Assembly: GCF_018294505.1 (NCBI RefSeq)
Contig: NC_057801.1
Span: forward strand, 429,192,619 to 429,256,618
Direction of reading: 5' to 3'
Length of the DNA stretch: 64,000 bases
Source: Triticum aestivum
Taxonomy: Eukaryota; Streptophyta; Magnoliopsida; Poales; Poaceae
Within the stretch, counting starts at the first letter, position 1. Every line of letters begins with the position of its first letter. Of this stretch, positions 12,208-23,579 are shown one piece after another. The notes below the pieces were generated by a model. It saw nothing but the letters and a program-made list of their open reading frames with translations, was not told the origin of the DNA and did no database searches. The translations under genes were made by a program, and so were the position numbers.

Positions 12208-12721
12208 AAAGGGGGAGAAATTTGAGTTAGTCTTCAAGCGGGTCTATTATATGGGCATTTTTTTTGCTAAGTTACAACTCTCGTTCTTCTGAAACTTTAT
12301 TGGATCGAGTTGTAATCTTAAAACCCGATGGTGCCCTGATACTTTTGATGCACTGTGCCATGATACCTTTGATGCACTATGCTTTGATACTCTTGATAAG
12401 TTATTCTACATGCTTGTTCCTCATTAATATCATTGCACGCATGCTGAATTTCATCAGGCACCATATTTCATCATGCATTTCAAATTCTTCATATTATATG
12501 TCAAATGCGTGTATGAATTACAAGATATAGGGGGAGATCTCCATGATTCAACTCTTCAAGTGTGCATTGCTTCAAAAGCAAATTCCTCACTATGCACATC
12601 TTCAGGGGGAGTTCTTCTATATCTTGCAATCAAATTCCTCAATATCAGTACTTACACTTCATATGTTTATCCCCGTTGAAAACTTAACCTATATTGTCAT
12701 CAATCACCAAAAAGGGGGAGA
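12208..12721 (+). promoter_or_regulatory. Array of polypurine tracts before the 3' LTR
   Basis: GGGGGAG-type tracts at 12,208-12,219, 12,529-12,538, 12,604-12,611 and 12,709-12,721. The last one, AAAAAGGGGGAGA, abuts the LTR and is the expected primer for plus-strand DNA. Multiple upstream tracts are a known Sirevirus feature. Confidence 0.85.
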
Positions 12722-12722
12722 T

Positions 12723-14265
12723 TGTAAGTGCATCTAGTGCCCCTTAGTGATTTTGGTGTATTGAAGACTTATAGGTTAAGGGACTAATGTGTTTGTGAGT
12801 GTACACAGGTCTATAAGTCTATGAGGAGTTTGATATTTACAGAGAAAGTCGACCCCTAAAAATGAATATCTTCGACTGAAGATTTTGGTATTCCTGAAGA
12901 CTTTCATGAAGACTTTGAAAGTGAAGAAATTGGTGTATCCGTGAAGACTTGATATTCATGCGAGGAATATGAAGCTTGAAGACTTTCGTTTTCATAGTTT
13001 TGTTTTTCTCTTTCTTGAGTCATAGGAAACACCGTACTGTTAAAGGGGGTCGAGGAAATACTAAGGAAAAATTTCCATGTGATGCTCAACTCAAAATCCT
13101 ACACCTACCAAACCCTTCGAGTGAAGCCTTTGGAAATCTCATACAGTTCAGTCAATTTCTTCAGTGACAGAGACGAAGTTCTTCTGGTCGCTGAGGAATT
13201 TGTTCTGACTGAGGAGTTAGGAATTCGCCAGTGCGGATTGCCTACACAGTGAGGAACATGATAGCCCTGAGGAATTTGAGAGTCAAATTTCCGACCGTTG
13301 CTGTGCTGCGCGCCAGCTGTCCCAAAATATCTTATCCACCTAACGGTCATATCAGACAAGGGCATTTATGTCTTATCATGTCGGGCTGCTCCCTAGGCTA
13401 TAAATAGCCGCCCCCTACAACCACTAGCTGGTTGGCTGCTCCGAGAGAAACTGACACTTGTCAATTGAGAGCAACCCATCCTCCGAGGACTTTGAGCGAA
13501 AATCATCGAGTGAGGAAAAACCCAAACCCAAACACCTACAAACCCCAAAGTGATTGAGCATCACTGAAGAGATTGATCCTGCGTGGATCCGAGCTTGTTA
13601 CCTTTGAAGACTGTGCGTCTTCCAGACGGTTAGGCGTCATGGTCTAGAGCATCCAAGAGGAATTGTGGATCGCCGAGTGACCGAGTCTGTGAAGGTTTGG
13701 AAGTCGCCTGAAGACTTACCACGAGTGATTGGACGAGGTCTGTGTGACCTTAGTTCAAGGAGAATACGGTGAGGACTTGGTGTCCTGAGCTGCGTGCTCA
13801 GTGACTGGGTGTCCGGGACTGTGTGTCCTCGAGTTTAAATACTCAGCCGCTCCAACCAGACGTACAACTGAGACAGCAGTTGGAACTGGTCTACCAAATC
13901 ATTGTCTTCACCAACCTTACTGGTTCTATTTCCTCAACTCTTTCATTTCCTTATTACTGTGTTGAGTGATTGTTCATATCTGTGTTTGAAGACTTTGACT
14001 GAAGACTTTCTCAATTTCCTCAGTTCAATTTCTTCAGTCTGTTTTTCTTCATCTTGAGTTATCATGTGTTTATGCTTCCTGTACTCTGTGCTTGTCTTCA
14101 TTTCATCATGATGACTATGTTTGTATCCTGTTATGCTTACTTCTGAGTACTTATTCCGCTGCTAGTAGTTCTTCGCTAAGGAATTTCCTCACCGGCAAAT
14201 TCCTCAGTGAAGAATTCATAAAAATCGCCTATTCAGCCCCCTCTAGTCGATATAATGCACTTTCA
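12723..14265 (+). repeat. Sirevirus 3' LTR
   Basis: Direct repeat of 331-1873, same length, TATA box at 13,399-13,406. It starts TGTAAGTGCA and ends CACTTTCA, then cacat (14,266-14,270). Confidence 0.95.
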
Positions 14266-14270
14266 CACAT

Positions 14271-14685
14271 TAATCACTTTTAGATCTTCATCATTATTTC
14301 CTTCTAACCCTTCTAGTTTGGCGGCCATCTTATTAACTAAGGTGGCCTGCCTATCCGAAATTTGGGCTATTAAGTTTTCAAGACGAGCAAACTGAGATTT
14401 CAAACCATAAATTTCCTTAGACATATCATAGAGCTCTTTATTCATGTAATCCACAAAGCTTTTTTGTTCTTTAAGATTGTTTCTGAAGAAAATATTATGC
14501 TCAAATTGTAAAGTCATAAAGCTTCTAACGTTGTTTTCGATTTCTTCCAACCTTCTACGGTGAGTAATAATGTTTTTAGGCAGGGCAAACAGGCACACAA
14601 GAAGCAAGCGAAAAAGAGGCGAACGGGAAAAAGAGGGCGAATAAAACGGCAAGGGTGAAGTGGGGGATAGGAAAATGAGAGGCAA
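14271..14685 (-). pseudogene. gypsy G1 gag, upstream part
   Basis: A minus-strand open frame of about 140 codons from 14,685 down to the Sirevirus border. The N-terminal 35 residues are hydrophobic and Ser/Pro-rich and may be leader rather than protein. From about 14,570 it reads as a charged helical segment (RRRLEEIENNVRSF, KSQFARLENLIAQ) likely to form a coiled coil. It runs in frame into the segment at 1-325 once the Sirevirus is ignored. Gag by position after the primer site; no zinc knuckle in view. Confidence 0.6.
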
Positions 14686-14757
14686 ATGGCAAATAATGTA
14701 ATGTGAGGGATAAGAGTTTGTGATGGGTACTTGGTTTGTCTTGACTTGTGTGTAGAC

Positions 14758-14775
14758 TCCCCGGCAATGGCTCCA
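14758..14775 (-). promoter_or_regulatory. Primer-binding site of gypsy G1
   Basis: Minus strand TGGAGCCATTGCCGGGG, two changes from the TGGCGCCGTTGCCGGGG site common in grass gypsy elements. It lies just after the LTR end. Confidence 0.75.
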
Positions 14776-14786
14776 AAAATCCTTCT

Positions 14787-16595
14787 TGCTACCTCTTGAG
14801 CATGCGTTGGTTTTCCCTTGAAGAGGAAAGGGTGATGCAGCAAAGTAGCATAAGTATTTCCCTCAGTTTTTGAGAACCAAGGTATCAATCCAGTAGGAGG
14901 CTACATTCAAATCCCTAGTACCTACAACAACAACAACAACAACAAAGCCTTTAGTCCCAAACAAGTTGGGGTAGGCTAGAGGTGAAACCCATAAGATCTC
15001 GCAACCAACTCATGGCTCTGGCACATGGATAGCAAGCTTCCACGCACCCCTGTCCATAGCTAGCTCTTTGTCGATACTCCAATCTGTCAGGTCTCTCTTA
15101 ACGGACTCCTCCCATGTCAAATTCGGTCGACCCCGCCCTCTCTTGACATTCTCCGCACGCTTTAGCCGTCCGCTATGCACTGGAGCTTCTGGAGGCCTTC
15201 GCTGAATATGCCCTAGTACCTGCACAAACAAATAAGAACCTTACAACCAACGCGATAAAGGGGTTGTCAATCCCTTCACGGCCACTTGCAAAAGTGAGAT
15301 CTGATAGAGATAATAAGGTAAATATTTTTGGTATTTTTATGATATAGATTGAAAAGTAAAGATTGCAAGATAAAATAGATCGGGAACTTATATGATGGAA
15401 AATAGACCCGAGGGCCATATGTTTCACTAGTGGCTTGTCTCAATATAGCATAAGTATTACGGTGGGTGAACAAATTACTGTCGAGCAATTGATAGAAAAG
15501 TGCATAGTTATGAGAATATCTAGGCATGATCATGTATATAGGCATCACGTCCGCGACAAGTAGATCAAAACGATTCTGCATCTACTACTATTGCTCCACA
15601 CATCGACCGCTATCCAGCATGCATCTAGAGTATTAAGTTCATAAGAACAGAGTAACGCATTAGGCAAGATGACATGATGTAGAGGGATAAACTCAAGCAA
15701 TATGATATAAACCCCATCTTTTTATCCTCGATGGCAACAATACAATACGTGCCTTGCTGCCCCTACTGTCACTGGGAAAGGACACCGCAAGATTGAACCC
15801 AAAGCTAAGCACTTCTCCCATTGCAAGAAAGATCAATCTAGTAGGCCAAACCAAACTAATAATTCGAAGAGACTTGCAAAGATAACAAATCATACATAAA
15901 AGAATTCAGAGTAGATTCAAATATTGTTCATAGATAATCTTGATCATAAACCCACAATTCACCGGATCTCGACAAACACACCGCAAAAAGTATTATATCG
16001 AATAGATCCCCAAGAAGATCGAGGAGAACTTTGTATTGAGATCCAAAGAGAGAGAAGAAGACATCTAGCTAATAACTATGGACCCGAAGGTCTGAGGTAA
16101 ACTACTCACACTTCATCGGAGAGGCTATGGTGTTGATGTAGAAGCCCTCAAGATGGGATCTCACGGGTATAGAAGGTTGCGGTGGTGGAAATAGGGTTTC
16201 GTGGTGCTCTTAGATGTTTTTAGGGTATATGAGTATATATAGGCAAAAGAAGTCGGTCAGGGGAGCCACAAGGGGCCCACGAGGGTGGGGGGCGTGCCCT
16301 CCTACCTCGTGTCCGCCTCGTTGCTTCCTTGACGTCCACTCCAAGTCTCCTGGATTGTGTTTGTTCCAAAAATGACTCTCCCGAAGGTTTCATTCCGTTT
16401 GGACTCCGTTTGATATTCCTTTTCTGCGAAACACTGAAATAGGCAAAAAAAACAGCAATTTGCACTAGGCCTCCGATTAGTAGGTTAGTCCCAAAAATAA
16501 TATAAAAGTGTATAATAAAGCCCATTAAACATCCAAAACAGATAATATAATAGCATGGAACAATCAGAAATTATAGATACGTTGGAGACGTATCA
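14787..16595 (-). repeat. 5' LTR of gypsy G1
   Basis: About 1.5 kb once the nested LINE piece and its duplicated target are discounted. Minus-strand ends are TGATACGTCTCC and TAGCA. A TATA-like stretch (tatatatagg near 16,234-16,243 on the plus strand) is present. The partner LTR is outside the window. Confidence 0.8.
14924..15210 (-). mobile_element. 5'-truncated RTE-type LINE
   Basis: A 287-bp insertion in the G1 LTR with an 11-bp target duplication ccctagtacct at 14,913-14,923 and 15,211-15,221. On the minus strand it encodes the last residues of an RTE-like reverse transcriptase (GHIQRRPPEAP..., ending AIHVPEP at about 15,010). It ends in a (TTG)n tail, seen as (CAA)n at 14,925-14,945. 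5' truncation is usual for target-primed insertion. Confidence 0.85.
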
Positions 16596-16702
16596 ATCGT
16601 CGTGGCGGGATCTACGTGTGACATGATCAACACCAAAATTCCATGGGTGTTAGAATCATTACTTTGTAATCTAGATTATTGACTCTAGTGCAAGTGGGAG
16701 AC
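16596..16702 (+). repeat. 3' end of a preceding Copia internal domain
   Basis: From ACATGATCAACACC onward it aligns with 23,500-23,579, including the tract AAGTGGGAGAC. The first 25 bp match the RNase H region near 22,619-22,643 instead, so an internal deletion joins the two. The left edge is cut exactly by the G1 LTR end. Confidence 0.75.
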
Positions 16703-18413
16703 AGAAGGAATATGCCCTAGAGGCAATAATAAAGTTATTATTGATTTCCTTATTTCATGATAAATTTTTATTATTCATGCTAGAATTGTATTAACCGGAA
16801 ACTTAGTACATGTGTGTATACATAGACAAAACATAATGTCCCTAGTATGCCTCTACTTGACTAGCTCGTTAATTAAAGATGGTTATGTTTCCTAACCATA
16901 GACATGTGTTGTCATTTGATAAACGGGATCACATCATTAGGAGAATGATGTGATGGACATGACCCATCCGTTAGCTTAGCATTATGATCGTTACAGTTTC
17001 ATTGCTACTACTTTCTTCATGACTTATACATGTTCCTCAAACTATGAGATTATGCAACTCCCGAATACCGGAGGAACACCTTGTGTGCTATCAAACGTCA
17101 CAACGTAAATGGGTGATTATAAAGATGCTCTACAGGTGTCTCCGAAGGTGTTTGTTGGGTTGGCATAGATCAAGATTAGGATTTTGTCACTCCGTGTTTC
17201 GGAGAGGTATCTCTGGGCCCTCTCGGAAATGCTCATCACTATAAGCCTTGCAAGCAATGTGACTAATGAGTTAGTTATGGGATGAAGCATTACGGAACGA
17301 GTAAAGAGACTTGCCAGTAACGAGATTGAACTAGGTATGATGATACCGACGATCGAATCTCGGGCAAGTAACATACCGATGACAATGGGAACAACGTATG
17401 TTGTTATGCCATTTGAAAGATAAAGATCTTCGTAGAATATGCAGGAGCCAATATGAGCATCCAGGTTACGCTATTGGTTATTGATTGGAGATGTGTCTCG
17501 GTCATGTCTACATAGTTCTCGAAACCGTAGGGTCCACACGCTTAATGTTCGATGACGATTTGTATTATGAGTTATGTGTTTTGATGACTGAAGTTTGTTC
17601 GGAGTCCAGGACGAGATCACGGACATGACAAGGAGTCTCTAAATGGTCTAGACATAAAGATTGATATATTGGACCATGTCATTCGGACACCGGAAGTGTT
17701 CCGGGTAGTTTCCGGTAAAAACAGAGTGCCGGAGGGGTTACCAAAACCGCCGGGGGAAGTAATGGGCCACCATGGGCCTTAGTGGAGAGAGAGGAGGGCC
17801 GCCAGGGCAGGCCGCGCCCCCCTTAGCAGTCTGAATTGGACAAGGGAAAGGGGGGGAGGGGCGCCCCCTTTCCTACTCCCTCCCCCTCTCCTTCCTTTCC
17901 CCTCTCTTCCTTGTAGAGGAATCCTACTAGGACTAGTAGTCCTAGTAGGACTCCCTTTCCTTGGGCGTGCCGCCTAGGGCCGGCCGGCCTCCCCCTCCCT
18001 CATTTATATACGGGGGCAAGGGGGCACCCTTGGACACACCAAGTTTTGCTTAGCCGTGGGTGGTGCTCCCCTCCACAGTTACACACCTTGATCATATCTC
18101 CGTAGTGCTTAGGCGAAGCCATGCGCCGGTGACATCGTCATCACCGTCGGCACATCATCATCCTCAACTGGATCAAGAGCACGAGGGTCGTCATCGAGAT
18201 GAACGTCTGTTGAACGCGGAGGTGCCATACGTTTGGTACTTGGATCGGTTGGATTGCAAAGAAGTTCGACTACATCAACCGCATTACTAAAACACTTCTG
18301 CTTTTGGTCTATGAGGGTACGTGGACACACTCTCCCCTCTTGTTGCTATGCATCTCCTAGATAGATCTTGCGTGATCGTAGGATTTTTTTTGAAATTACC
18401 GCGTTCCCCAACA
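16703..18413 (+). repeat. Copia A middle LTR (1,711 bp)
   Basis: Starts AGAAGGAATATGCCC (the terminal T changed to A) and ends CCCCAACA. Contains a 29-bp perfect hairpin (17,922-17,950) and a TATA box (about 18,003-18,010). No TGGTATCAGAGC follows its end, so the primer site has been lost. Confidence 0.88.
17922..17950. repeat. Hairpin upstream of LTR TATA box
   Basis: Perfect 14-bp arms (TCCTACTAGGACTA and its complement) around one G, about 50 bp before TATATA. Counterparts lie at 24,817-24,846, 33,927-33,956, 40,009-40,038 and 55,635-55,659. Confidence 0.85.
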
Positions 18414-19027
18414 GGAGATCAAGGCGTCGAGCCGGTGACGATGGAGATCATGTTGATGCTTTGGAGATGGAAATCAAAAGCACAAGATGATGGCCATATC
18501 ATGTCACATATTTTGATTGCATGTGATGTTTATCTTTTCATGCATCTTATTTTGCTTAGCACGACAGTAGCATTATAAGATGATCCCTTCACTAAATTTC
18601 AAGGTATAAGTGTTCTCCCTGAGTATGCACCATTGCGACAGTTCGTCGTGTTGAGACACCACGTGATGAGTGGGTGTGATAGACTCTATGTTCACATACA
18701 ATGGGTGCAGGACAGTTTTGCACATGCGGAATACTCAGGTTAAACTTGACGAGCCTAGCATGTACAGACATGGCCTCAGAACACTGGAGACCAAAAGGTT
18801 GAGCGTGAATCATATAGTAGATATGATCAACACAGAGATGTTCACCATTGATGACTACCCCATCTCACGTGATGATCGAACATGGGTTAGTTGATTTGGA
18901 TCACGTGTCACTTAGTTGACTTGAGGGATGTCTATTTAAGTGGGAGTTCTTAAGAAATTTAATTAATTGAACTTAATTTATCATGAACTTAGTCCTGATA
19001 GTATTTGCATATCTATGTTTTAGATCA

Positions 19028-19850
19028 ATGGCCCGTGCTACCATTCCCCTGGATTTTAATGTGTTCCCAGAGAAAGCTAAGTTGAAAGATGATGGTAGCA
19101 ACTACACAGACTGGGTTCGTAACTTGAGGATTATCCTCATTGCTGCACAGAAGAATTATGTCCTTCATGCACCGCTAGGCGAAAGGCCTGCTGCAGGAGC
19201 AGATGCTGATGTTTTGAACGTCTGGCAAGCTCGATCTGATGACTACTTGATAGTTGAGTGTGCCATGCTTTACAGCTTAGAACCGGGACTTCAAAGATGT
19301 TTTGAACATCATGGAGCATATGAGATGTTCCAGGAGTTGAAGTTGATATTTCAAGCAAATGCCCAGGTTGAGAGATATGAAGTCTCCAACAAGTTCTATA
19401 ACTGCAAGATGGAGGAGAAAAGGCATGTCAGTGAAAACATACTCAAAATGTCTGGGTATTACAATCACTTGACTCAGCTGGGAGTTGATCTTCCAGTTGA
19501 TTGTGTTATTAACAGAGTTCTTCAATCACTGCCACCAAGCTACAAAGGGTTCATGATGAACTATAATATGCAAGGGATGAACAAAACATTTCCCGAGCTC
19601 TTCGCAATGCTTAAGGCTGCAGAGGTAGAAATCAAGAAGGAGCATCAAGTGTTGATGGTTAATAAGACCACTAGTTTCAAGAAAAAAAGGCAAGGGAAAG
19701 AAAGGGAACTTCAAGAAGAGTGGTAAGCAAGTTGCCACTCCCAGAAAGAAGCCCAAAGCTGGACCCAAGCCTAAAACTGAGTGCTTCTACTGCAAAGGGC
19801 TTGGTCACTGGAAGCGGAACTGCCCCAAGTATTTGGCGGATAAGAAGGAT
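19028..19850 (+). pseudogene. Copia A gag with zinc knuckle (frameshifted)
   Basis: ATG 19028 begins MARATIPLDF and is the conserved start of the Angela-type gag. An in-frame ATG at 18,983 upstream is less likely. The capsid region holds the usual UBN2/Copia motifs (YTDWVRNL, LPPSYKGF). The frame ends at 19,726 after a one-base shift in a lysine-rich run (about 19,680-19,700). The neighbouring frame then gives CFYCKGLGHWKRNC at 19,782-19,823, a complete CX2CX4HX4C knuckle that binds RNA. Only the shift appears to break the gene. Confidence 0.85.
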
Positions 19851-22800
19851 GTCAAAGTGAACAAAGGTATATTTGATATACATGTTATTGATGTGTACCT
19901 TACTATTGGTCGTAGTAGTGCCTGTGTATTTGATACTGGTTTAGTTGCTCATATTTGAAACTCGAAACAGGAGCTACAGATTAAATGAAGATTGGCTAAG
20001 GACGAGGTGATGATGCGCGTCGGGAATGGTTCCAAGGTCGCTACATCTACCTTCATGATTAGTTTTAGACCTGGATAATTGTTATTTGGTGCCAGCATTG
20101 AGCATGAACATTATATCTGGATCTTGTTTAGTGCGAGACGATTATTCATTTAAATCAGAGAATAATGGTTGTTCTATTTATATGAGAAATATCTTTTATG
20201 GTCATGCACCCTTGAAGCGTGGTCTATTTCTTTTGAATCTTGATTGTGGTGATACACATATTCATAATATTGATGCCAAAAGGTGCAAAGTTGATAATTA
20301 TAGCGCAACATATTTGTGGCACTGCCGTTTAGGTCATATTGGTGTAAAGCACATGAAGAAACTCCGTGCAGATGGACTTTTGGAATCACTTGATTATGAA
20401 TCATTTGATACTTGCGAACCATGCCTCATGGGCAAGATGACTAAAACTCCGTTCCCTGGAACAATGGAGCGAGCCAATGACTTATTGGAAATATACATAC
20501 CAATGTATGCGGTCCGATGAGTGTTGAGGCACATGGCGGGTATCATTATTTTCCGACCTTCACAGATGATTTGAGGAGATATGGGTATATCTACTTAATG
20601 AAACACAAGTCTAAAACATTTGAAAAGTTCAAGGAATTTCAGAGTGAAGTGGAGAATCATCGTAACAAGAAAATAAAGTTTCTACAATCTGATTGCGAAG
20701 GTGAATATTTGAGTTACGAGTTTGGCCTTCATTTAAACAATGTGGAATAATTTCACAACTCACGCCACCTAGAACACCACAATGTAATGGTGTGTCTGAA
20801 TGTCGTAACCGCACTTTATTAGATATGGTGCGATCTATGATGTCTCTTTTTGATTTACCACTATCGTTTTGGGGTTATGCATTAGAGACAGTTGCATTCA
20901 TGTTAAATGGGGCACCGTCTAAATCCATTGAGACGACACCGTATGAACTGTGGTTTGGCAAGAACCTAAGCCTGTCGTTTCTTAAAGTTTGGGGTTGCGA
21001 CACTTATGTCAAAAGGCTTCAGCCTGATAAGCTCGAACCCAAATCGGAGAAGTGCATCTTCATAGGATACCCCAAGGAAATAATTGGTTACACCTTCTAC
21101 CACATATCCGAAGGCAAGATCTTTGTTGCCAAGAACGGAACCTTTCTAGAGAAGGAGTTTCTCTCGAAAGAAGTGAGTGGGAGGAAAGTACAACTTGATG
21201 AGGTAATTGTACCTTCTCTCGAATTGGAAAATAGCACATCAGTGAAATCCGTTCCCATGATGCCTACACCAACTAGTGAGGTAGCAAATGATGATGATCA
21301 TGAAACTTCAGATCAAGTTACTACTGGACCTCATAGGCCAAACAGAGCATGTTCCGCACCAGAGTGGTACGGTAATCCTGTCCTGGAAGTCATGTTACTA
21401 GACCATGACATACCTACAAACTATGAAGAAGCTATGATGAGCCCAGATTTCGACAGGTGGCTTGAGGCCATGAAATCCAAGATAGGATCCAAGTATGAGA
21501 ACAAAGTGTGGACTTTGGTGGACATGCCCGTTGATCGGCAAACCATAAAGAATAAATGGATCTTCGAGAAGAAGACTAATGCTGATGGTAATGTTACTGT
21601 CTACAAAGCTTAACTTGTCGCAAAAGGTTTTCGACAAGTTCAAGGGGTTGACTACGATGAGACTTTCTCACCCGTAGTGATGCTTAAGTCCGTCCGAATC
21701 ATGTTACAAATTTCCGCATTTTATGATTATGAAATCTGGCAAATGGACGTCAAAAATGCATTCCTTAATGGGTTTCTTAAATAAGAGTTGTATATGATGC
21801 AACCGGAAGGCTTTGTCGATCCTAAAGGTGCTAACAAAGTGTGCAAGCTCCAGTGATCCATCTATGGACTAGTGCAAGCATCTCAGAGTTGGAATATACG
21901 ATTTCATGAGGTGATCAAAGCATATGGTTTTATATAGACTTTCGATGAAGCCTGTATTTACAAGAAAGTGAGTGGGAGCTCTGTAGCATTTCTAATATTA
22001 TATGTAGATGACATATTGTTGATTGGAAATGATATAGAATTTCTGGATAGCATAAAAGGATACTTGAATAAGAGTTTTTCAATGAAAGACCTCAGTGAAG
22101 CTGCTTATATATTGGGCATCAAGATTTATAGAGATAGATAAAGACGCTTAATAGGACTTCCACAAAGCACATACCTTGATAAAGTTTTGAAGAAGTTCAA
22201 AATGGATCAGCCAAAGAAAGGGTTCTCGCCTGTGTTACAAGGTGTGAAGTTGAGTCAGACTCAATGCCCAACCACTATAGAAGATAGAGAGAAAATGAAA
22301 GTCATTCCCTATGCCTCAGCCATAGATTCTATCGTGTATGCTATGTTGTGTACCAGGCCTAATGTGTGCCTTGCCATAAGTATGGCAGGGATGTACCAAA
22401 GTAATCCAGGAGCGGATCACTGTACAACGGTCAAGAACATCCTAAAGTACCTGAAAAGGACCAAGGATATGTTTCTCGTTTATGGAGGTGACAAAGAGCT
22501 CATCGTAAATGGTTATGTTGATGCTAGTTTTGACACTGATCCGGATGACTCTAAGTCACAAACCGGATACATATTTATATTGAATGGTGGAGCTGTCAGT
22601 TGGTGCAGTTCCGAGCAGAGCATCGTGGCAGGATCTACGTGTGAAGCGGAGTACATAGCTACTTCGAAAGCAGCAAATGAAGGAGTCTGGATGAAGGAGT
22701 TCATATCCAATCTGGGTGTAATATCTAGTGCATCGGGTCCAATGAAAATCTTTTGTGACAACACTGGAGCAATTGCCTTGGCGAAGGAATCCTGGTTTCG

Positions 22801-23520
22801 CAAGAGAACCAGACACATCAAGAGACGCTTCAACTCCATTTGTGGAGAGAAGACACTGGCATATTGATGATGGAGTGCACTATGTGCTCTGTCCAACACA
22901 ATCAAGGGAGGATAGAGGCCATCTTTTCTTCTCTTGTAATTTCAGCCATCGTGTATGGAACCATTTGCAGATTGATTGGGGTTTGGGCAATTCTATGTCT
23001 GAAATTGCCATCCATGCTAAGAGGGATATTGCCAAGCCATTTTTTGCTGAGGTGGTTTTCACTTCATGTTGGAATATCTGGTTAACCAGGAATGGAAAGG
23101 TGTTCAGGAAGGATAGGCCAAGTTTCAACTGTTGGAGGGGAGCTTTTGTTCATGATATGTCTTTGCTTGCTCATAGAATCAAGCCTAGGTTCAGGGATGA
23201 TCTAGTAGGTGGGTGACTTGTCTGCCCCCTTGATGTATACCCTTTTCCTAGTTTTGTAATTAGGTGAGTAGTCCTTCCCCCTCCCCCTTATTCCCCTGTT
23301 GGTTACTCTTGGTAACCCTTGTACATAATGTATTATTTTGGAATAAAATTGCTATGGCCGTGGGGAGTTTCCCTACAATTCCCAGTCAAAAAAAACTCCA
23401 TTCGCGAACAAGTCAAGGATGGATAGATAGAAATTTGCAAGATACATACGGATCTCAATGTGGCAGACCCGTTGACTAAGCCTCTTCCGCGAGCAAAACA
23501 TGATCAGCACCAAGACTCCA
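19851..23520 (+). pseudogene. Copia A pol (many breaks, LINE inserted)
   Basis: Protease with DTG near 19,931, followed by stops. GAG-pre-integrase at 20,086-20,520 with HCRLGH and CEPCLMG zinc ligands intact. Integrase is split between 20,517-20,750 and 20,792-21,613; the second catalytic Asp is kept (LQSDCEGEY). RT starts near 21,560 and has stops at 21,611, 21,782, 21,854, 21,938 and 22,138, with YVDDILL near 22,000. The RNase H region (22,187-22,840) keeps DASFDTDPDDS, CEAEYIA and CDNTGAI. An L1-type LINE (22,841-23,393) then interrupts, and the last Copia residues follow at 23,403. The order of domains is typical Ty1/copia. Confidence 0.88.
22841..23393 (+). mobile_element. 5'-truncated L1-type LINE in Copia A RNase H
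   Basis: Flanked by the 9-bp duplication aactccatt (22,832-22,840 and 23,394-23,402). It encodes the C-terminus of a LINE ORF2 (HLFFSCNFSHRVWNHL, the zf-RVT-type end; stop at 23,214). About 175 bp of 3' UTR and a short A tail (23,388-23,393) follow. The Copia reading resumes on the other side. A long ORF from 22,755 to 23,216 is only a chance fusion across the border. Confidence 0.88.
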
Positions 23521-23579
23521 TGGGTGTTAGATTCATTACTATGTAATCTAGATTATTGACTCTAGTGCAAGTGGGAGAC

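Larger units (their letters stand above)
331..14265 (+). mobile_element. Complete Sirevirus (Ty1/copia, Maximus-type)
   Basis: A full-length 13,935-bp element. Two LTRs of identical length (1,543 bp) lie in direct orientation and are flanked by the 5-bp duplication cacat (326-330 and 14,266-14,270). The order is LTR, primer-binding site, gag, protease-integrase-RT-RNase H, a long spacer with its own TATA box, a large extra ORF, several polypurine tracts, LTR. The Copia gene order, the extra gene after RNase H, the repeated GGGGGAG tracts before the 3' LTR and the tRNA-iMet primer site are hallmarks of the Sirevirus lineage. About seven substitutions, nearly all transitions, separate the LTRs in their first 220 bp, so the insertion is not very recent. 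All genes carry stops, so it is non-autonomous now. Confidence 0.93.
14266..16595 (-). mobile_element. Ty3/gypsy element G1, 5' LTR and start of gag
   Basis: Minus-strand element. The LTR (14,787-16,595) begins TGATACGTCTCC on the minus strand, a start shared by several abundant Triticeae gypsy families (Sabrina is my best guess). A primer site follows, and the gag continues at 1-330. Sequence beyond 16,595 is Copia internal DNA, so G1 inserted into the Copia. Confidence 0.85.

Noticed and set aside
14925..14945. (CAA)n run as a microsatellite or CRISPR-like repeat
   Set aside because: It is the tail of an RTE LINE with an exact target duplication.
22755..23216. 153-codon ORF resembling a novel protein
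   Set aside because: It crosses the exact border between Copia RNase H and an inserted LINE.
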